Shown: positions 17,998 to 26,999, counted from the stretch's first letter. The stretch is DNA of 64,000 bases from Anaerococcus jeddahensis (GCF_001182725.1 NZ_CWHU01000005.1:124001-188000); one strand, 5' to 3'. Made by a program: numbers and translations. Notes: a model not told the origin generated them from the sequence alone.

Positions 17998-18731
17998 AAA
18001 CCAAACTAGAAGATTTCAGGAGAGATGCTTATGTAGATGCAATTTATGCAAAAATGGAAAAGGACAATGTAGTTGGAGTTTTTTCCGATAAAGTTGAAGC
18101 GCTTTTGATTTCGTACGGTTTTATTGTCTATCCAATCATTGGACTAGACAGTTACATATTTGATTATTTTAAACTAGATAATATTTGCGATCCAATAAAT
18201 TCTACAATAGCCTATCTAAAAACAAAAAAATGCCCTCTCATATATGCTTCAAAATTCTTTGTAGTCGATACTTATTGCGAGAAATTTAATAAATTTTTGA
18301 AAGATTATAGTGAAAAAGATGTGGTTTACGAAGATGACCTAAAATCATATCTTGAAAATCTTGATGGAATAAAATTTGATGAAAAAATTTATAAAGAAAG
18401 TCAGAAGAAACTTGAGAAAATTAAAAAATTATTGAAGGACTTGGAAGAAAGTAATATTAGTGGGGACTTGCTTTTTAAATTAGAATTTTATATAAGATTT
18501 ATCAATAATTTGGATGAAAGAATTTCTTTTCTTGAAAAAGTAAGGACAAAATTCGATAAGAAAAAAACTGAGAGAAAAATTATAAAAGCAACTTGTGCCT
18601 ATGGAGTAAGCGAAAAAATTTACAAAAAAATTTCTGGAGATTATAAAATTGTAAGGTCAAAAAATCCTGATTTTACTTTTGAAAAATGTATATACGAGGC
18701 GGATGAAATCTTAACATATAAGGAGAAATAA
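17994..18731 (+). CDS. Half-size 2-hydroxyacyl-CoA dehydratase-like protein
   Basis: 245 residues, distantly like a 2-hydroxyacyl-CoA dehydratase subunit but little over half the usual 370-430. Cysteines appear in NICDPIN, KKCPLIYASKFF, DTYCEKF, KATCAYG and FEKCIYEAD, of which the first three resemble the cluster-binding spacing of the family. A lysine-rich helical middle (about 125-200) separates two alpha/beta parts. It is tightly coupled (4-bp overlap before, 0-bp gap after) to activase and reductase genes, so it may be a partner or electron-transfer subunit. That is inference. Confidence 0.55.
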   Translation: MKTKLEDFRRDAYVDAIYAKMEKDNVVGVFSDKVEALLISYGFIVYPIIGLDSYIFDYFKLDNICDPINSTIAYLKTKKCPLIYASKFFVVDTYCEKFNKFLKDYSEKDVVYEDDLKSYLENLDGIKFDEKIYKESQKKLEKIKKLLKDLEESNISGDLLFKLEFYIRFINNLDERISFLEKVRTKFDKKKTERKIIKATCAYGVSEKIYKKISGDYKIVRSKNPDFTFEKCIYEADEILTYKEK

Positions 18732-20006
18732 ATGGATAAAAATCATAAAATGTGGGACGATTTGAGTATGAATCTTGATAAGCACGATTTATTGTGCGAG
18801 GCTTTGCCACAAGCTTTTGGAGATGTTTTTTTATCACAAGAAAATAGACCAGAAAAAATGGATTATTTTAATGCAGTTACAGCAGATATTCACGGAGTAA
18901 GACCTGCTGAATTGATTGAGGCTCAAAAAAATGGACAAAAAGTTATAGGAAGTTTTTGTATCCACGTTCCAGAAGAAGTTGTTTGGGCAGCAAACGGAAT
19001 TTCTACAGGACTTTGCTCAGGATCACAATTTTGGGTTCCAGGTGGAGAGAAAAAATTACCAACAGCAACTTGTCCTTTGATAAAGGCATCACTTGGTGCA
19101 AGATTTGATAGAACTTGCCCATTTTTTAGGATAGCAGATTTATTTGTTGGAGAAACAACTTGTGACGGCAAGAAAAAAGCTTGGGAAATTTTGGCAGAAG
19201 ATGCTCCAATGTACATAATGGATATCCCACAAATGAAAAGGGATGAAGATTTCAAAAAATGGGAAAAAGAAATCAAATTATACATAGATAGGCTTGAAGA
19301 GCTAACAGGAAATAAAGTTACAGCAGAAAATTTGCACGATGCAATTGTAATGATAAATAACAAAAGACGTGCTATGCAAAGACTTTATGATTTTAGAAAA
19401 CTTGATAATGTTCCAATTTCAGGAAGAGATACTCTTCTTATAACTCAAATTTCATTTTTTGATGATCCAGTAAGATTTACACAAAAAGTAAACGAGCTTT
19501 GCGATGAACTTGACCAAAGAGTTAAGGAAAATGTAAATGTATTTGAAAAAGGAACAAAAAGAATTCTTCTTACAGGAACACCACTTTCAATTCCAAACTG
19601 GAAATTACATCAAATAATTGAAACAAACGGCGGGGCAGTAGTTGGAGAAGAATTGTGTACAGGAATTAGATATATAGAAAATCCAGTTGACGAAACCAAG
19701 GGAGATTTAGATACAGAAGTTAAAAATCTTGCAAAAAGATATTTAGGAAGCATAAATTGCGCTTGCTTTACACCAAACACATCGAGAATTGACGATATAA
19801 TAAGACTTTATCACGAATACAATGCCGATGGAGTAATAGATATCAACCTTAAATTCTGTAATATTTATGATACAGAAGGATATTTTGTAGAAAAAAGATT
19901 AAAAGAAGAAAATATTCCTTGCATAGGAATAGAAACAGACTACACAGACGAAGATGCAGAACAATTAAAAACAAGAATTGGTGCATTTATAGAAATGCTT
20001 GACTAA
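18732..20006 (+). CDS. Double-cubane-cluster-type anaerobic reductase (2-hydroxyacyl-CoA dehydratase family)
   Basis: 424 residues. Conserved cysteines are in GSFCIHVPEE (C76), ATCPLIK (C114), RTCPFF (C129), ETTCDGKKKAWE (C144), EELCTG, INCACFTPN and LKFCNIYDTEG. The single polypeptide beside a dedicated activase matches the double-cubane cluster protein family, shown in Carboxydothermus to hold an [8Fe-9S] cluster and reduce small molecules such as acetylene. The physiological substrate is unknown. An ordinary 2-hydroxyacyl-CoA dehydratase subunit is the alternative, but two full-size subunits would then be expected. Confidence 0.75.
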   Translation: MDKNHKMWDDLSMNLDKHDLLCEALPQAFGDVFLSQENRPEKMDYFNAVTADIHGVRPAELIEAQKNGQKVIGSFCIHVPEEVVWAANGISTGLCSGSQFWVPGGEKKLPTATCPLIKASLGARFDRTCPFFRIADLFVGETTCDGKKKAWEILAEDAPMYIMDIPQMKRDEDFKKWEKEIKLYIDRLEELTGNKVTAENLHDAIVMINNKRRAMQRLYDFRKLDNVPISGRDTLLITQISFFDDPVRFTQKVNELCDELDQRVKENVNVFEKGTKRILLTGTPLSIPNWKLHQIIETNGGAVVGEELCTGIRYIENPVDETKGDLDTEVKNLAKRYLGSINCACFTPNTSRIDDIIRLYHEYNADGVIDINLKFCNIYDTEGYFVEKRLKEENIPCIGIETDYTDEDAEQLKTRIGAFIEMLD

Positions 20007-20260
20007 TGAAATATTTTATCCTAGTAGAAAATGCAAGCATAGCCACAAATTTATTGCAAATTTTGAGAAAAGAAAAAATAAAAGCAACCCTTGCCCCAAC
20101 ACCAAGAGAGGCAAGTCATGCTTGTGGCGTTTCAGTTTATATATATAATAAGGAAGATATTGAAAAAATTGAGCCCTTGGCAAAAGAAAATAATATAAAA
20201 ATTGATGAAATTTATAAATCAGAATTAGATTTTGATACAAAAAGAAATAAATTTCTATGA
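20006..20260 (+). CDS. DUF3343 protein (putative Se/S carrier-like)
   Basis: 84 residues: MKYFILVENASIATNLLQIL, then PTPREASHACGVSVYIY with one conserved-looking Cys at about 35. This is the DUF3343 layout. Members are often found beside selenium or sulfur handling genes, with no proven function. The start overlaps the reductase stop by 1 bp, so it belongs to the same operon. A terminator follows at 20263. Confidence 0.75.
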   Translation: MKYFILVENASIATNLLQILRKEKIKATLAPTPREASHACGVSVYIYNKEDIEKIEPLAKENNIKIDEIYKSELDFDTKRNKFL

Positions 20261-20262
20261 AC

Positions 20263-20296
20263 AAAGTGGTGAGGAAAAAATCCTCATCACTTTTTA
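20263..20296 (+). terminator. Terminator of the DCCP-type operon
   Basis: AAAGTGGTGAGGA paired with TCCTCATCACTTT plus T run. It ends the four-gene operon before the Crp/Fnr gene. Confidence 0.85.
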
Positions 20297-20343
20297 ATTT
20301 GAAAAAAATTAATATAAGATATAATTTAAATAGAGGTGAAAAA

Positions 20344-20991
20344 ATGGACTTAAGACAAATACCCTTATTTAAAAATTTATCTGAAAAAGACTTGGAAATT
20401 TTAAAAGAAAATATAAAAAAGGAGGAAAAAATATATGAAAAAGGATCCTATATCTTTAACCAAGGCGATATAAAAAAAGACCTATATTTTCTAGAAGAAG
20501 GATCAATATTAGTTGCTAAATTTGACTCAAACGGCAAAAGATCAATAATTCAAACATTTAATCAAAAAGCAATTTTTGGAGAAGTCTATGCCTATCTTGA
20601 AGAAGCCTACGATTTTTCAGCCTATGTTCAAAAAAAATCAAAATTAATTGTAATAAAAGATTTTAGAAAATTAATAAACGAATCAATGCCTAAATCATTT
20701 CTAATAAATTATATAAACTTAATAAGCAAAAAATGCCTAATATTAAGCCAAAAAAACCAAATAAGCACTCAATTTACCCTAAGACAAAAAATTTCAAATT
20801 TCCTATTAATAGAAGAAGAAAATGGAAAAGTAAATTTGGACCAAACAAGAGAAGAACTAGCAGATTTTCTATCAACAACCAGACCATCACTTTCAAGAGA
20901 ATTATCAAACATGGCTGATGAAAATATTATAAAAATTAAGGGCAAAGAGATTGTAATTTTAGATGCTAAACTTTTAAAAGAAATGTTATAA
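20344..20991 (+). CDS. Crp/Fnr-family transcription regulator
   Basis: 215 residues: a cyclic-nucleotide-binding-like beta-roll (about 10-125, GSYIFNQGD, LYFLEEGSILV, FGEVYAYLEE) and a C-terminal HTH with TREELADFLSTTRPSLSREL near 170. No Fnr-type cysteine cluster is visible. An upstream in-frame ATG exists at 20257, but AGAGGTGAAAAA ATG at 20344 is the better start and matches the family's N terminus. Its closeness to hcp and to several GTAAC/GTTAC palindromes makes it a candidate HcpR-like regulator. Confidence 0.85.
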   Translation: MDLRQIPLFKNLSEKDLEILKENIKKEEKIYEKGSYIFNQGDIKKDLYFLEEGSILVAKFDSNGKRSIIQTFNQKAIFGEVYAYLEEAYDFSAYVQKKSKLIVIKDFRKLINESMPKSFLINYINLISKKCLILSQKNQISTQFTLRQKISNFLLIEEENGKVNLDQTREELADFLSTTRPSLSRELSNMADENIIKIKGKEIVILDAKLLKEML

Positions 20992-21075
20992 GTATTAAAT
21001 ATTAATATTTTTTTGTAAAATTAATTACAAAATTTTAATTTAAAATCATATATTTTTTTAATTTAAAATAAATAG

Positions 21076-21123
21076 TTGTATTTATTTTGAAAATTTGATA
21101 AAATTTAGTTACTAAGTTGTAAC
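21076..21123 (+). promoter_or_regulatory. Promoter with GTTAC/GTAAC operator over the start site
   Basis: TTGTAT (21076-21081), 17 bp, TAAAAT (21099-21104). GTTAC-TAAGTT-GTAAC spans 21108-21123, covering the likely +1. It lies upstream of the surface protein gene and downstream of the Crp/Fnr gene. Confidence 0.5.
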
Positions 21124-21161
21124 AATATTTAAAGGGAAAATACGGAGAAAGTAGAGATATT

Positions 21162-23813
21162 ATGAAAACAGAAAATATTAAAAAGATAGCCTTGGCTATG
21201 GCTATATCAACAACAGTTTTATTACAGGCAAATAAAGTTTCTTTAGCTGATTCCACAGCACCTGCAAGTGTAGAAAGCAATGTTAAAAGTAACAAAGAAA
21301 ATCCAAAAAACGTTAAGGAAGCTGAAGTAAACTATAATAAAGCTAAAGAAGAATACGATAAAGCTAATGAAAATTTAAAAGATAGTCAAAAAGCAAATGA
21401 ACAAGCAAGTAAAGATGAACAAAGTTTACAAAATGGTAAAGAAGAAACAGCAAAAAATCTAGAAGCAACAGATAAAAAATTAGAAACTGCTGTAGAAGAT
21501 AACACTAAAATTCAAGAAAAAAATGTAGAAGATACAAAAACTGACTTAAGTAATAAAGAAAAAGATCTTGAAAATACAAAAGTATTAACAGAAAAGTCAG
21601 AAAAAAATGTTAGTGAAAAAGCTCAAGCAGAAAATACAGCAAAAAGTAATCTAGACTTAGAAAAAGAAAAAAATCCAGATGCTGAAGAAAAAATAAACAA
21701 AGCAGATGAAAATTTAAAAGCTTCAGAAGAAAATAAAACTAAAGCTGAAAATGATTATAAAGAAAAGACAAATGCTTTAGAAGAAAAAAACAAAGAATTA
21801 GAAGAATTAAATAATTTTAAAGCAGAAAATAAATTATTAAAAAATAGAGTAGAAAATAATGATTCTACAATAAGCGTTTTAGAAAAAAATAAAGCAAAAG
21901 AAGAAAGTACTTTAAATTCATTAAATTCTGATGCAAAAACTATAAAAGATCAACTAAATTCTAGACAAAAAGAATTAGAAGATTTACAAAAACAAGCTAA
22001 AAATTCTGTTACAGAAAAACAAAAATCTGAAGCAATTAAACAATGGAAAGAAGGATCTATTGGATTTTTCAGACAAAATGGATCCCAACAAGCTATAGAT
22101 GTATTTAAAAAATTGCCTAATGCTAGCAAAAATAAGTGGAATTCAAAAATATACTTAGATGCAAATAAAGATTATCACGAAAATGATTCAAGAGATCTTT
22201 ATAATATGTTGGATTCACTTGAGGCTCTTAAAAAAGTAAATGCAAAAAGACAAAATGCCAAGGGCTACAAAGGTAGAGAACTTAATAAATTAAGAGTAAG
22301 CGATTATGATATGGCAGTAGCTCAAGCTAATGCAAATTACACTAGAGTTATTTTGGATAAATATGGTGAAGATTACAAAAAAGTCCACGCTAAAATCCAC
22401 CCACAAAATGAAAACTTAACTTGGGGAGCTTGGGCATATGATCCAGATAGGTCAATCGAATTTTGGTGGGATGAAGAAAAAGCTTATTTTGATAAGTATA
22501 AAAATGAAGTAAATACTAATATTAATGATTTAGATAAGAAAGTTAGAGAAAAACTTGGAAATAGTTATACAATTTGGCACTATGCACAAATGGCAGATTT
22601 GGGATATTTCTTTAAGGGTCAAAATCCAACAAAAAGCGCAGGTTATGCTATAGGTCAAGGCGTTGCATCATCAGTATTTAATAAACAAGCAAACCAAAAA
22701 ACTTACTCAATAGGTGAATATGAAAATCGTCTAAAAACTTATATAAATAATTTAGAGAAAAAGATTAAAGCAGAGACAATTCAAGACAAAAATCTTTTAC
22801 AAAAAATTAAAAATGTTCAAAGTACAATAGATGATTTAAAAAATAAATTAAGTGCAAAAGAAGCTGAAATAGCAAATGTTAAGTCAAATATAGCTGATCT
22901 TAATGGACAAATTGATCCATTAGTAAAAGAAAACACTGAAAATAAAAAAGTATTAAAAGCAAATCAAAAAAGACTTGAAAATTTAGATAAAGAAAGAGAA
23001 GATTTGAAAAATCAAATCGACCAAAAAACAAAAGAAAAAGAAGCATCACAAGAAAACCTAAATTCTAGCAAGGCTAAATATCAAAAAGCAAAAGAGGATT
23101 TAGAAAGCGTAAATGCTGAATTCAAACCTTATCTAAGTGCATTAGCTGTCTTTAATCAAGCACAAAAAGAACTAACTGAAGCCAAAAATGAATTAGAAGA
23201 AAATATAAATAATTCTAAAAAATTAGAAATAGAAATAGCAAGTACAAAAGAAAAATTAGAAAAAGCTAAAGAATTACTTGAAAAATCACATTTAGTTGAT
23301 TTAAATGATTCTAAATCTTATGAAGAATTTGATTACATCAAAAATTTATTAGCAGATAAAGAAAAATATGAAAAAGAATTATTAAGCTTAGAAGATAAAC
23401 TAAAAGATGCTAAAGAAAAAACTTTATCATCATCAAAAGATCTTGAAGAGGCAAAAGCAGTATATGCTAAAGCACTAGAAAAGTATATAGATGCTAAAGA
23501 AATATTCGAAAAATTCAAAAAAGAAGACGAAGCAAAATATGTAGTTTTAAAAAGACCTAGTAAAGCAGGATATAAGTTCTTATATTGGAGATATGGAAAT
23601 AAAATTTATTATCCAGGTCAAAAATTAAAACTAGATAAAAATATAAAATTAGAAGCTGTATGGAAAGAATTAAAATCAACTAGAGTAGCAAATAAAGTTG
23701 ATAAATCATATAGTGAAAATCCAAATACAAGCGTTAATGCTTCATTGGCACCAATGCTAATTGGACTAATGAGTACATTCGCAACAGCTTTATTAAAAAA
23801 GAAAGAAAAATAA
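21162..23813 (+). CDS. Secreted coiled-coil surface protein with CAP/PgrA-like domain
   Basis: 883 residues. A Sec signal peptide (1-30) is followed by long charged coiled coil (about 40-290). A globular domain (about 293-540) has LRVSDYDMAVAQANANY and ENLTWGAWAYDPD (near 417) and IWHYAQMADLGYF, resembling CAP-like domains of PgrA/SEC10 surface-exclusion proteins. A second coiled coil follows (540-790), then an InlB-type beta repeat (GYKFLYWRYG, about 793-835). The tail is NPNTS at 853, a hydrophobic stretch and KKKEK, which looks like a sortase anchor with Ser replacing Gly of NPxTG. The role is probably cell-surface adhesion or interaction. Confidence 0.8.
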   Translation: MKTENIKKIALAMAISTTVLLQANKVSLADSTAPASVESNVKSNKENPKNVKEAEVNYNKAKEEYDKANENLKDSQKANEQASKDEQSLQNGKEETAKNLEATDKKLETAVEDNTKIQEKNVEDTKTDLSNKEKDLENTKVLTEKSEKNVSEKAQAENTAKSNLDLEKEKNPDAEEKINKADENLKASEENKTKAENDYKEKTNALEEKNKELEELNNFKAENKLLKNRVENNDSTISVLEKNKAKEESTLNSLNSDAKTIKDQLNSRQKELEDLQKQAKNSVTEKQKSEAIKQWKEGSIGFFRQNGSQQAIDVFKKLPNASKNKWNSKIYLDANKDYHENDSRDLYNMLDSLEALKKVNAKRQNAKGYKGRELNKLRVSDYDMAVAQANANYTRVILDKYGEDYKKVHAKIHPQNENLTWGAWAYDPDRSIEFWWDEEKAYFDKYKNEVNTNINDLDKKVREKLGNSYTIWHYAQMADLGYFFKGQNPTKSAGYAIGQGVASSVFNKQANQKTYSIGEYENRLKTYINNLEKKIKAETIQDKNLLQKIKNVQSTIDDLKNKLSAKEAEIANVKSNIADLNGQIDPLVKENTENKKVLKANQKRLENLDKEREDLKNQIDQKTKEKEASQENLNSSKAKYQKAKEDLESVNAEFKPYLSALAVFNQAQKELTEAKNELEENINNSKKLEIEIASTKEKLEKAKELLEKSHLVDLNDSKSYEEFDYIKNLLADKEKYEKELLSLEDKLKDAKEKTLSSSKDLEEAKAVYAKALEKYIDAKEIFEKFKKEDEAKYVVLKRPSKAGYKFLYWRYGNKIYYPGQKLKLDKNIKLEAVWKELKSTRVANKVDKSYSENPNTSVNASLAPMLIGLMSTFATALLKKKEK

Positions 23814-23838
23814 AATTATATATTAATTTTTAAAAAGA

Positions 23839-23880
23839 AAATGTCAGAATTGGAATTGAATCTAATTCTGACATTTTTTA
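23839..23880 (+). terminator. Terminator after surface protein gene
   Basis: AAATGTCAGAATT paired with AATTCTGACATTT, then a T run. Confidence 0.88.
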
Positions 23881-24036
23881 TTTTTTTATTAATAAGATTT
23901 AAATACACAACTAGAAAAAAATAAAAAAAATTTTAAGAAATATTTGAAAAATTTAAATTAAGAGTATATAATATACAAGATTGATGCAAAAATCGAAAAG
24001 AAATTTTTTAAAATTTAAAAAAAATGTTAAATTTAC

Positions 24037-24065
24037 TTGATTTTTCTTATGATTTGTTGTATCAT
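24037..24065 (+). promoter_or_regulatory. Promoter of the ribosomal protein cluster
   Basis: TTGATT (24037-24042) and TATCAT (24060-24065) with a 17-bp spacer, about 150 bp before rpsJ. The AT-rich stretch 23881-24036 holds no gene that I can support. Confidence 0.75.
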
Positions 24066-24200
24066 ACTTAAGTGCTATGAAGTGGGAGGTTGCTTTCACA
24101 CTTAAGCCAGATGTGGAAGGTAATTTCCACCAAGCAAGCTAGAGAATAATCTCTAGTGCTTTCCAAATATAATTAAACGCCCGGTAGGGTGGCACATCAA
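24066..24200 (+). promoter_or_regulatory. Structured 5' leader of the S10 operon
   Basis: Consecutive hairpins are readable: ACTTAAGTG/CACACTTAAG (24066-24106) enclosing GGGAGGTTGC, GTGGAA/TTCCAC (24113-24130), AGCTAGAGA/TCTCTAGTGCT (24137-24160), and GCCCGGTAGGGTGGC just before the rpsJ ribosome-binding site. No T run follows, so it is not a simple terminator. It may be an autogenous control or processing leader; the binding protein is unknown. Confidence 0.6.
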
Positions 24201-24211
24201 AAGGAGGAAAA

Positions 24212-24520
24212 ATGGCTAATCAAAAGATAAGAATTAGACTAAGAGCATATGATCATGAAATAATTGACAGCTCTGCAGAAAAAATCGTTGAAGCGGTAAA
24301 AAGATCAGGAGCAAAAGTAAGTGGACCAATTCCATTACCAACAGAAAAAGAAGTTATAACAATACTTCGTGCGGTTCACAAATACAAAGACTCAAGAGAA
24401 CAGTTTGAACAAAGAACACACAAAAGATTAATCGACATCATTGGACCAAATGCAAAAACTTTAGATTCTCTAAAGAAATTGAATTTACCAGCTGGTGTTG
24501 ACATAGAAATAAAACTGTAA
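24212..24520 (+). CDS. rpsJ: 30S ribosomal protein S10
   Basis: 102 residues, full length. [13 protein letters not shown] at the N terminus, [11 protein letters not shown] in the loop that reaches into the 30S head, and a short DIEIKL tail. S10 is also NusE of the antitermination complex. First gene of the S10-spc-alpha cluster, after a structured leader and an AAAGGAGG site. Confidence 0.98.
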   Translation: MANQKIRIRLRAYDHEIIDSSAEKIVEAVKRSGAKVSGPIPLPTEKEVITILRAVHKYKDSREQFEQRTHKRLIDIIGPNAKTLDSLKKLNLPAGVDIEIKL

Positions 24521-24585
24521 TTAGAATGATTGAAGGTTTTCCAAATAATTTTGGATCAATCCGCTGTAATTAAGGAGGTACTCAA

Positions 24586-25215
24586 ATGAAGAGTATATTT
24601 ACAACAAAAGTAGGCATGACTCAAGTCATTGATGAAGATGGTGTTGTTACACCTGTAACTGTACTTAAAGCTGATGAGAATGTAATAGTTCAAGTCAAAT
24701 CAGAAGAAGTTGATGGTTACAATTCAATCCAAGTTGGATATCATGACAAAAAAGAAAAAAATGTTAAAAAACCTATCAAAGGACACTTTGATAAGGCTGG
24801 GGCTTCTTACAAAAGATTTTTAAAAGAAGTTAGACTTTCTGAAAAATCTGAATTAAATGCTGGTGATACACTTAGTGTTGACCAATTTGAAGAAGGCGAA
24901 TTAGTAGATATTACTGCTATTTCAAAAGGAAAAGGAACTCAAGGTGCTATCAAAAGATGGAACTACGGAAGAGGACCAGCAAGCCACGGTTCTAAATCAC
25001 ACAGAGTAGCAGGTGCAAGAGCAGCAGGTTCTGATCCAGCTAGAGTGTTCAAAGGTAGAAAAGGCTCTGGAAAAATGGGTAATGAACGCGTAACAGTTCA
25101 AAACCTAAAAGTTGTTAAAGTTAATACAGAAGACAGCTACATCCTAGTTAAAGGCGCAGTTCCAGGACCAAAAGGTGGACTTGTTCAAGTTAGACAAGCA
25201 AAAAAGAGCCTATAA
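24586..25215 (+). CDS. rplC: 50S ribosomal protein L3
   Basis: 209 residues beginning MKSIFTTKVGMTQVIDEDG. The central tip loop RWNYGRGPASHGSKSHR reaches toward the peptidyl transferase centre, and GKMGNERVTVQNL is near the end. A 65-bp gap separates it from rpsJ, with AAGGAGGT before the ATG. Confidence 0.98.
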   Translation: MKSIFTTKVGMTQVIDEDGVVTPVTVLKADENVIVQVKSEEVDGYNSIQVGYHDKKEKNVKKPIKGHFDKAGASYKRFLKEVRLSEKSELNAGDTLSVDQFEEGELVDITAISKGKGTQGAIKRWNYGRGPASHGSKSHRVAGARAAGSDPARVFKGRKGSGKMGNERVTVQNLKVVKVNTEDSYILVKGAVPGPKGGLVQVRQAKKSL

Positions 25216-25228
25216 TAAGGAGGAATAA

Positions 25229-25852
25229 ATGCCTAAAGTAGAAGTTTTAAATATTAAAGGAGAAAATGTTGGCGAAATCGAGTTAAATGAAACTCTTTTT
25301 GCATCAGAAATTGCTGAAACAGCTGTTTACGATGCAGTTAAAAACCAACTAGCTAATAAAAGACAAGGCACACAATCCGCTAAGACTCGTGCAGAAGTAA
25401 GAGGTGGTGGAAGAAAGCCATTTAGACAAAAAGGAACAGGTAGAGCTAGACAAGGATCTATAAGAGCACCTCACTATACAGGTGGTGGAATTGTATTTGC
25501 ACCAAAGCCAAGAGACTATAGCTACAAAATTCCTAAGAAAATGAGAAGAAAAGCTCTTTACTCAGTTTTAACTTCAAAAGTAAATGACAATGAATTAATC
25601 GTACTTGATGAATTAAAACTTAACTCATACAAAACAAAAGAAGCAAACGAAATTTTAGCAAACATTAATGCAAACAATAAAGCATATGTTGTTATTGCTG
25701 AAAATGATGACAAAGTTTATAGATCATTTAGAAACATTGAAGGATGTAATGTAGAAACAGCAAACTTAATCAATGTATATGATCTTTTAAGACATGATAA
25801 ACTTGTTATTACAAAAGATGCAATAAATAAACTTGAGGAGGTATTTATATAA
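25229..25852 (+). CDS. rplD: 50S ribosomal protein L4
   Basis: 207 residues. The exit-tunnel loop is clear: RAEVRGGGRKPFRQKGTGRA, then GSIRAPH. In other bacteria L4 can repress its own operon; whether it does so through the leader at 24.07-24.2 kb is not shown by the sequence. The stop overlaps the rplW start by one base. Confidence 0.98.
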   Translation: MPKVEVLNIKGENVGEIELNETLFASEIAETAVYDAVKNQLANKRQGTQSAKTRAEVRGGGRKPFRQKGTGRARQGSIRAPHYTGGGIVFAPKPRDYSYKIPKKMRRKALYSVLTSKVNDNELIVLDELKLNSYKTKEANEILANINANNKAYVVIAENDDKVYRSFRNIEGCNVETANLINVYDLLRHDKLVITKDAINKLEEVFI

Positions 25853-26145
25853 TGAAATCACCTTACAATATAGTAAAAAGACCAATAATTACTGAAAAAA
25901 GTATGGAATTAATTGAAGAAAACAAATACACTTTTGAAGTAGACAAAAACGCAAACAAAGCAGAAATCAAACAAGCAATCGAAACTATCTTTGAAGGAGT
26001 AAAGGTTAAAAAAGTAAGAACTTTAAACTTTACAGGTAAAAAAGTTAGAACTAGATATGGTTATGGTAAAAAAGCTGATTGGAAAAAAGCTTACGTTACA
26101 TTAACTGAAGATTCTGAAGCAATTGAATACTTCGACGGAATGTAG
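25852..26145 (+). CDS. rplW: 50S ribosomal protein L23
   Basis: 97 residues with IVKRPIITEKSM, KYTFEVDKNANKAEIKQAI and KVKKVRTLN. Located at the tunnel exit, where trigger factor and SRP dock. Its GAGGAGG site lies inside rplD and the start shares a base with the rplD stop, so translation is coupled. Confidence 0.98.
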   Translation: MKSPYNIVKRPIITEKSMELIEENKYTFEVDKNANKAEIKQAIETIFEGVKVKKVRTLNFTGKKVRTRYGYGKKADWKKAYVTLTEDSEAIEYFDGM

Positions 26146-26156
26146 GGAGGATTTAA

Positions 26157-26990
26157 ATGCCTATAAGAAAATTAAAACCAACATCAAACGGACACAGAAA
26201 TATGTCTGTTATGACATACAGTGAAATTACAAAGAAAGCACCAGAAAAATCTCTAACAACTGATTTAAGAAAATCAGGCGGAAGAAACAATACTGGTAGA
26301 ATAACAGTTCGCCACAGAGGTGGTGGAGCTAAAAGAAAATATAGAATCATTGATTTCAAAAGAAACAAAGATAATATACCAGCTAGAGTAAAAGCTATTG
26401 AATATGATCCAAACAGATCAGCAAACATTGCTCTTTTAGCTTATGCTGATGGAGAAAAAAGATATATACTTGCTCCAAGAAACTTAAATGTTGGAGATAT
26501 AGTTGAAAGTGGAAAAGAAGCTGATATCAAACCAGGTAATGCACTTGAATTAAAAGACATTCCAGTAGGTACACAAATCCACAATATCGAACTTAAAGCA
26601 GGAAGAGGAGCAATCCTTGTAAGAAGTGCAGGAGTATCTGCTCAACTTATGGCTAAAGAAGGAAGATTTGCAACAGTAAAATTACCAAGTGGTGAAACAA
26701 GACTAATCCACAATGATTGTAAAGCTACAATCGGAATGGTTGGAAACATTGAAAACGAACTAGTAAGAGTTGGTAAAGCTGGAAAAACAAGATACATGGG
26801 TCAAAGACCACACGTTAGAGGATCAGCAATGAACCCAGTAGACCATCCACACGGTGGTGGTGAAGGAAGAACTCCAGTAGGAAGACCAGCACCATCAACA
26901 CCATGGGGTAAACCAGCACTTGGTCTTAAAACAAGAAAAAAGAAAAATAAATCTTCTAAATATATAGTAAGAAGAAGAAACGAAAAATAG
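26157..26990 (+). CDS. rplB: 50S ribosomal protein L2
   Basis: 277 residues. [16 protein letters not shown] in the N-terminal part and [17 protein letters not shown] near residue 228, with the His important for subunit association and peptidyl transfer. Full length, 11 bp after rplW. Confidence 0.98.
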   Translation: MPIRKLKPTSNGHRNMSVMTYSEITKKAPEKSLTTDLRKSGGRNNTGRITVRHRGGGAKRKYRIIDFKRNKDNIPARVKAIEYDPNRSANIALLAYADGEKRYILAPRNLNVGDIVESGKEADIKPGNALELKDIPVGTQIHNIELKAGRGAILVRSAGVSAQLMAKEGRFATVKLPSGETRLIHNDCKATIGMVGNIENELVRVGKAGKTRYMGQRPHVRGSAMNPVDHPHGGGEGRTPVGRPAPSTPWGKPALGLKTRKKKNKSSKYIVRRRNEK

Positions 26991-26999
26991 GGGGATTTA

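Noticed and set aside
18923..19363. 146-codon minus-strand open frame
   Set aside because: Lies wholly inside the DCCP-type reductase gene in antisense, with no family match and composition mirroring the sense codons.
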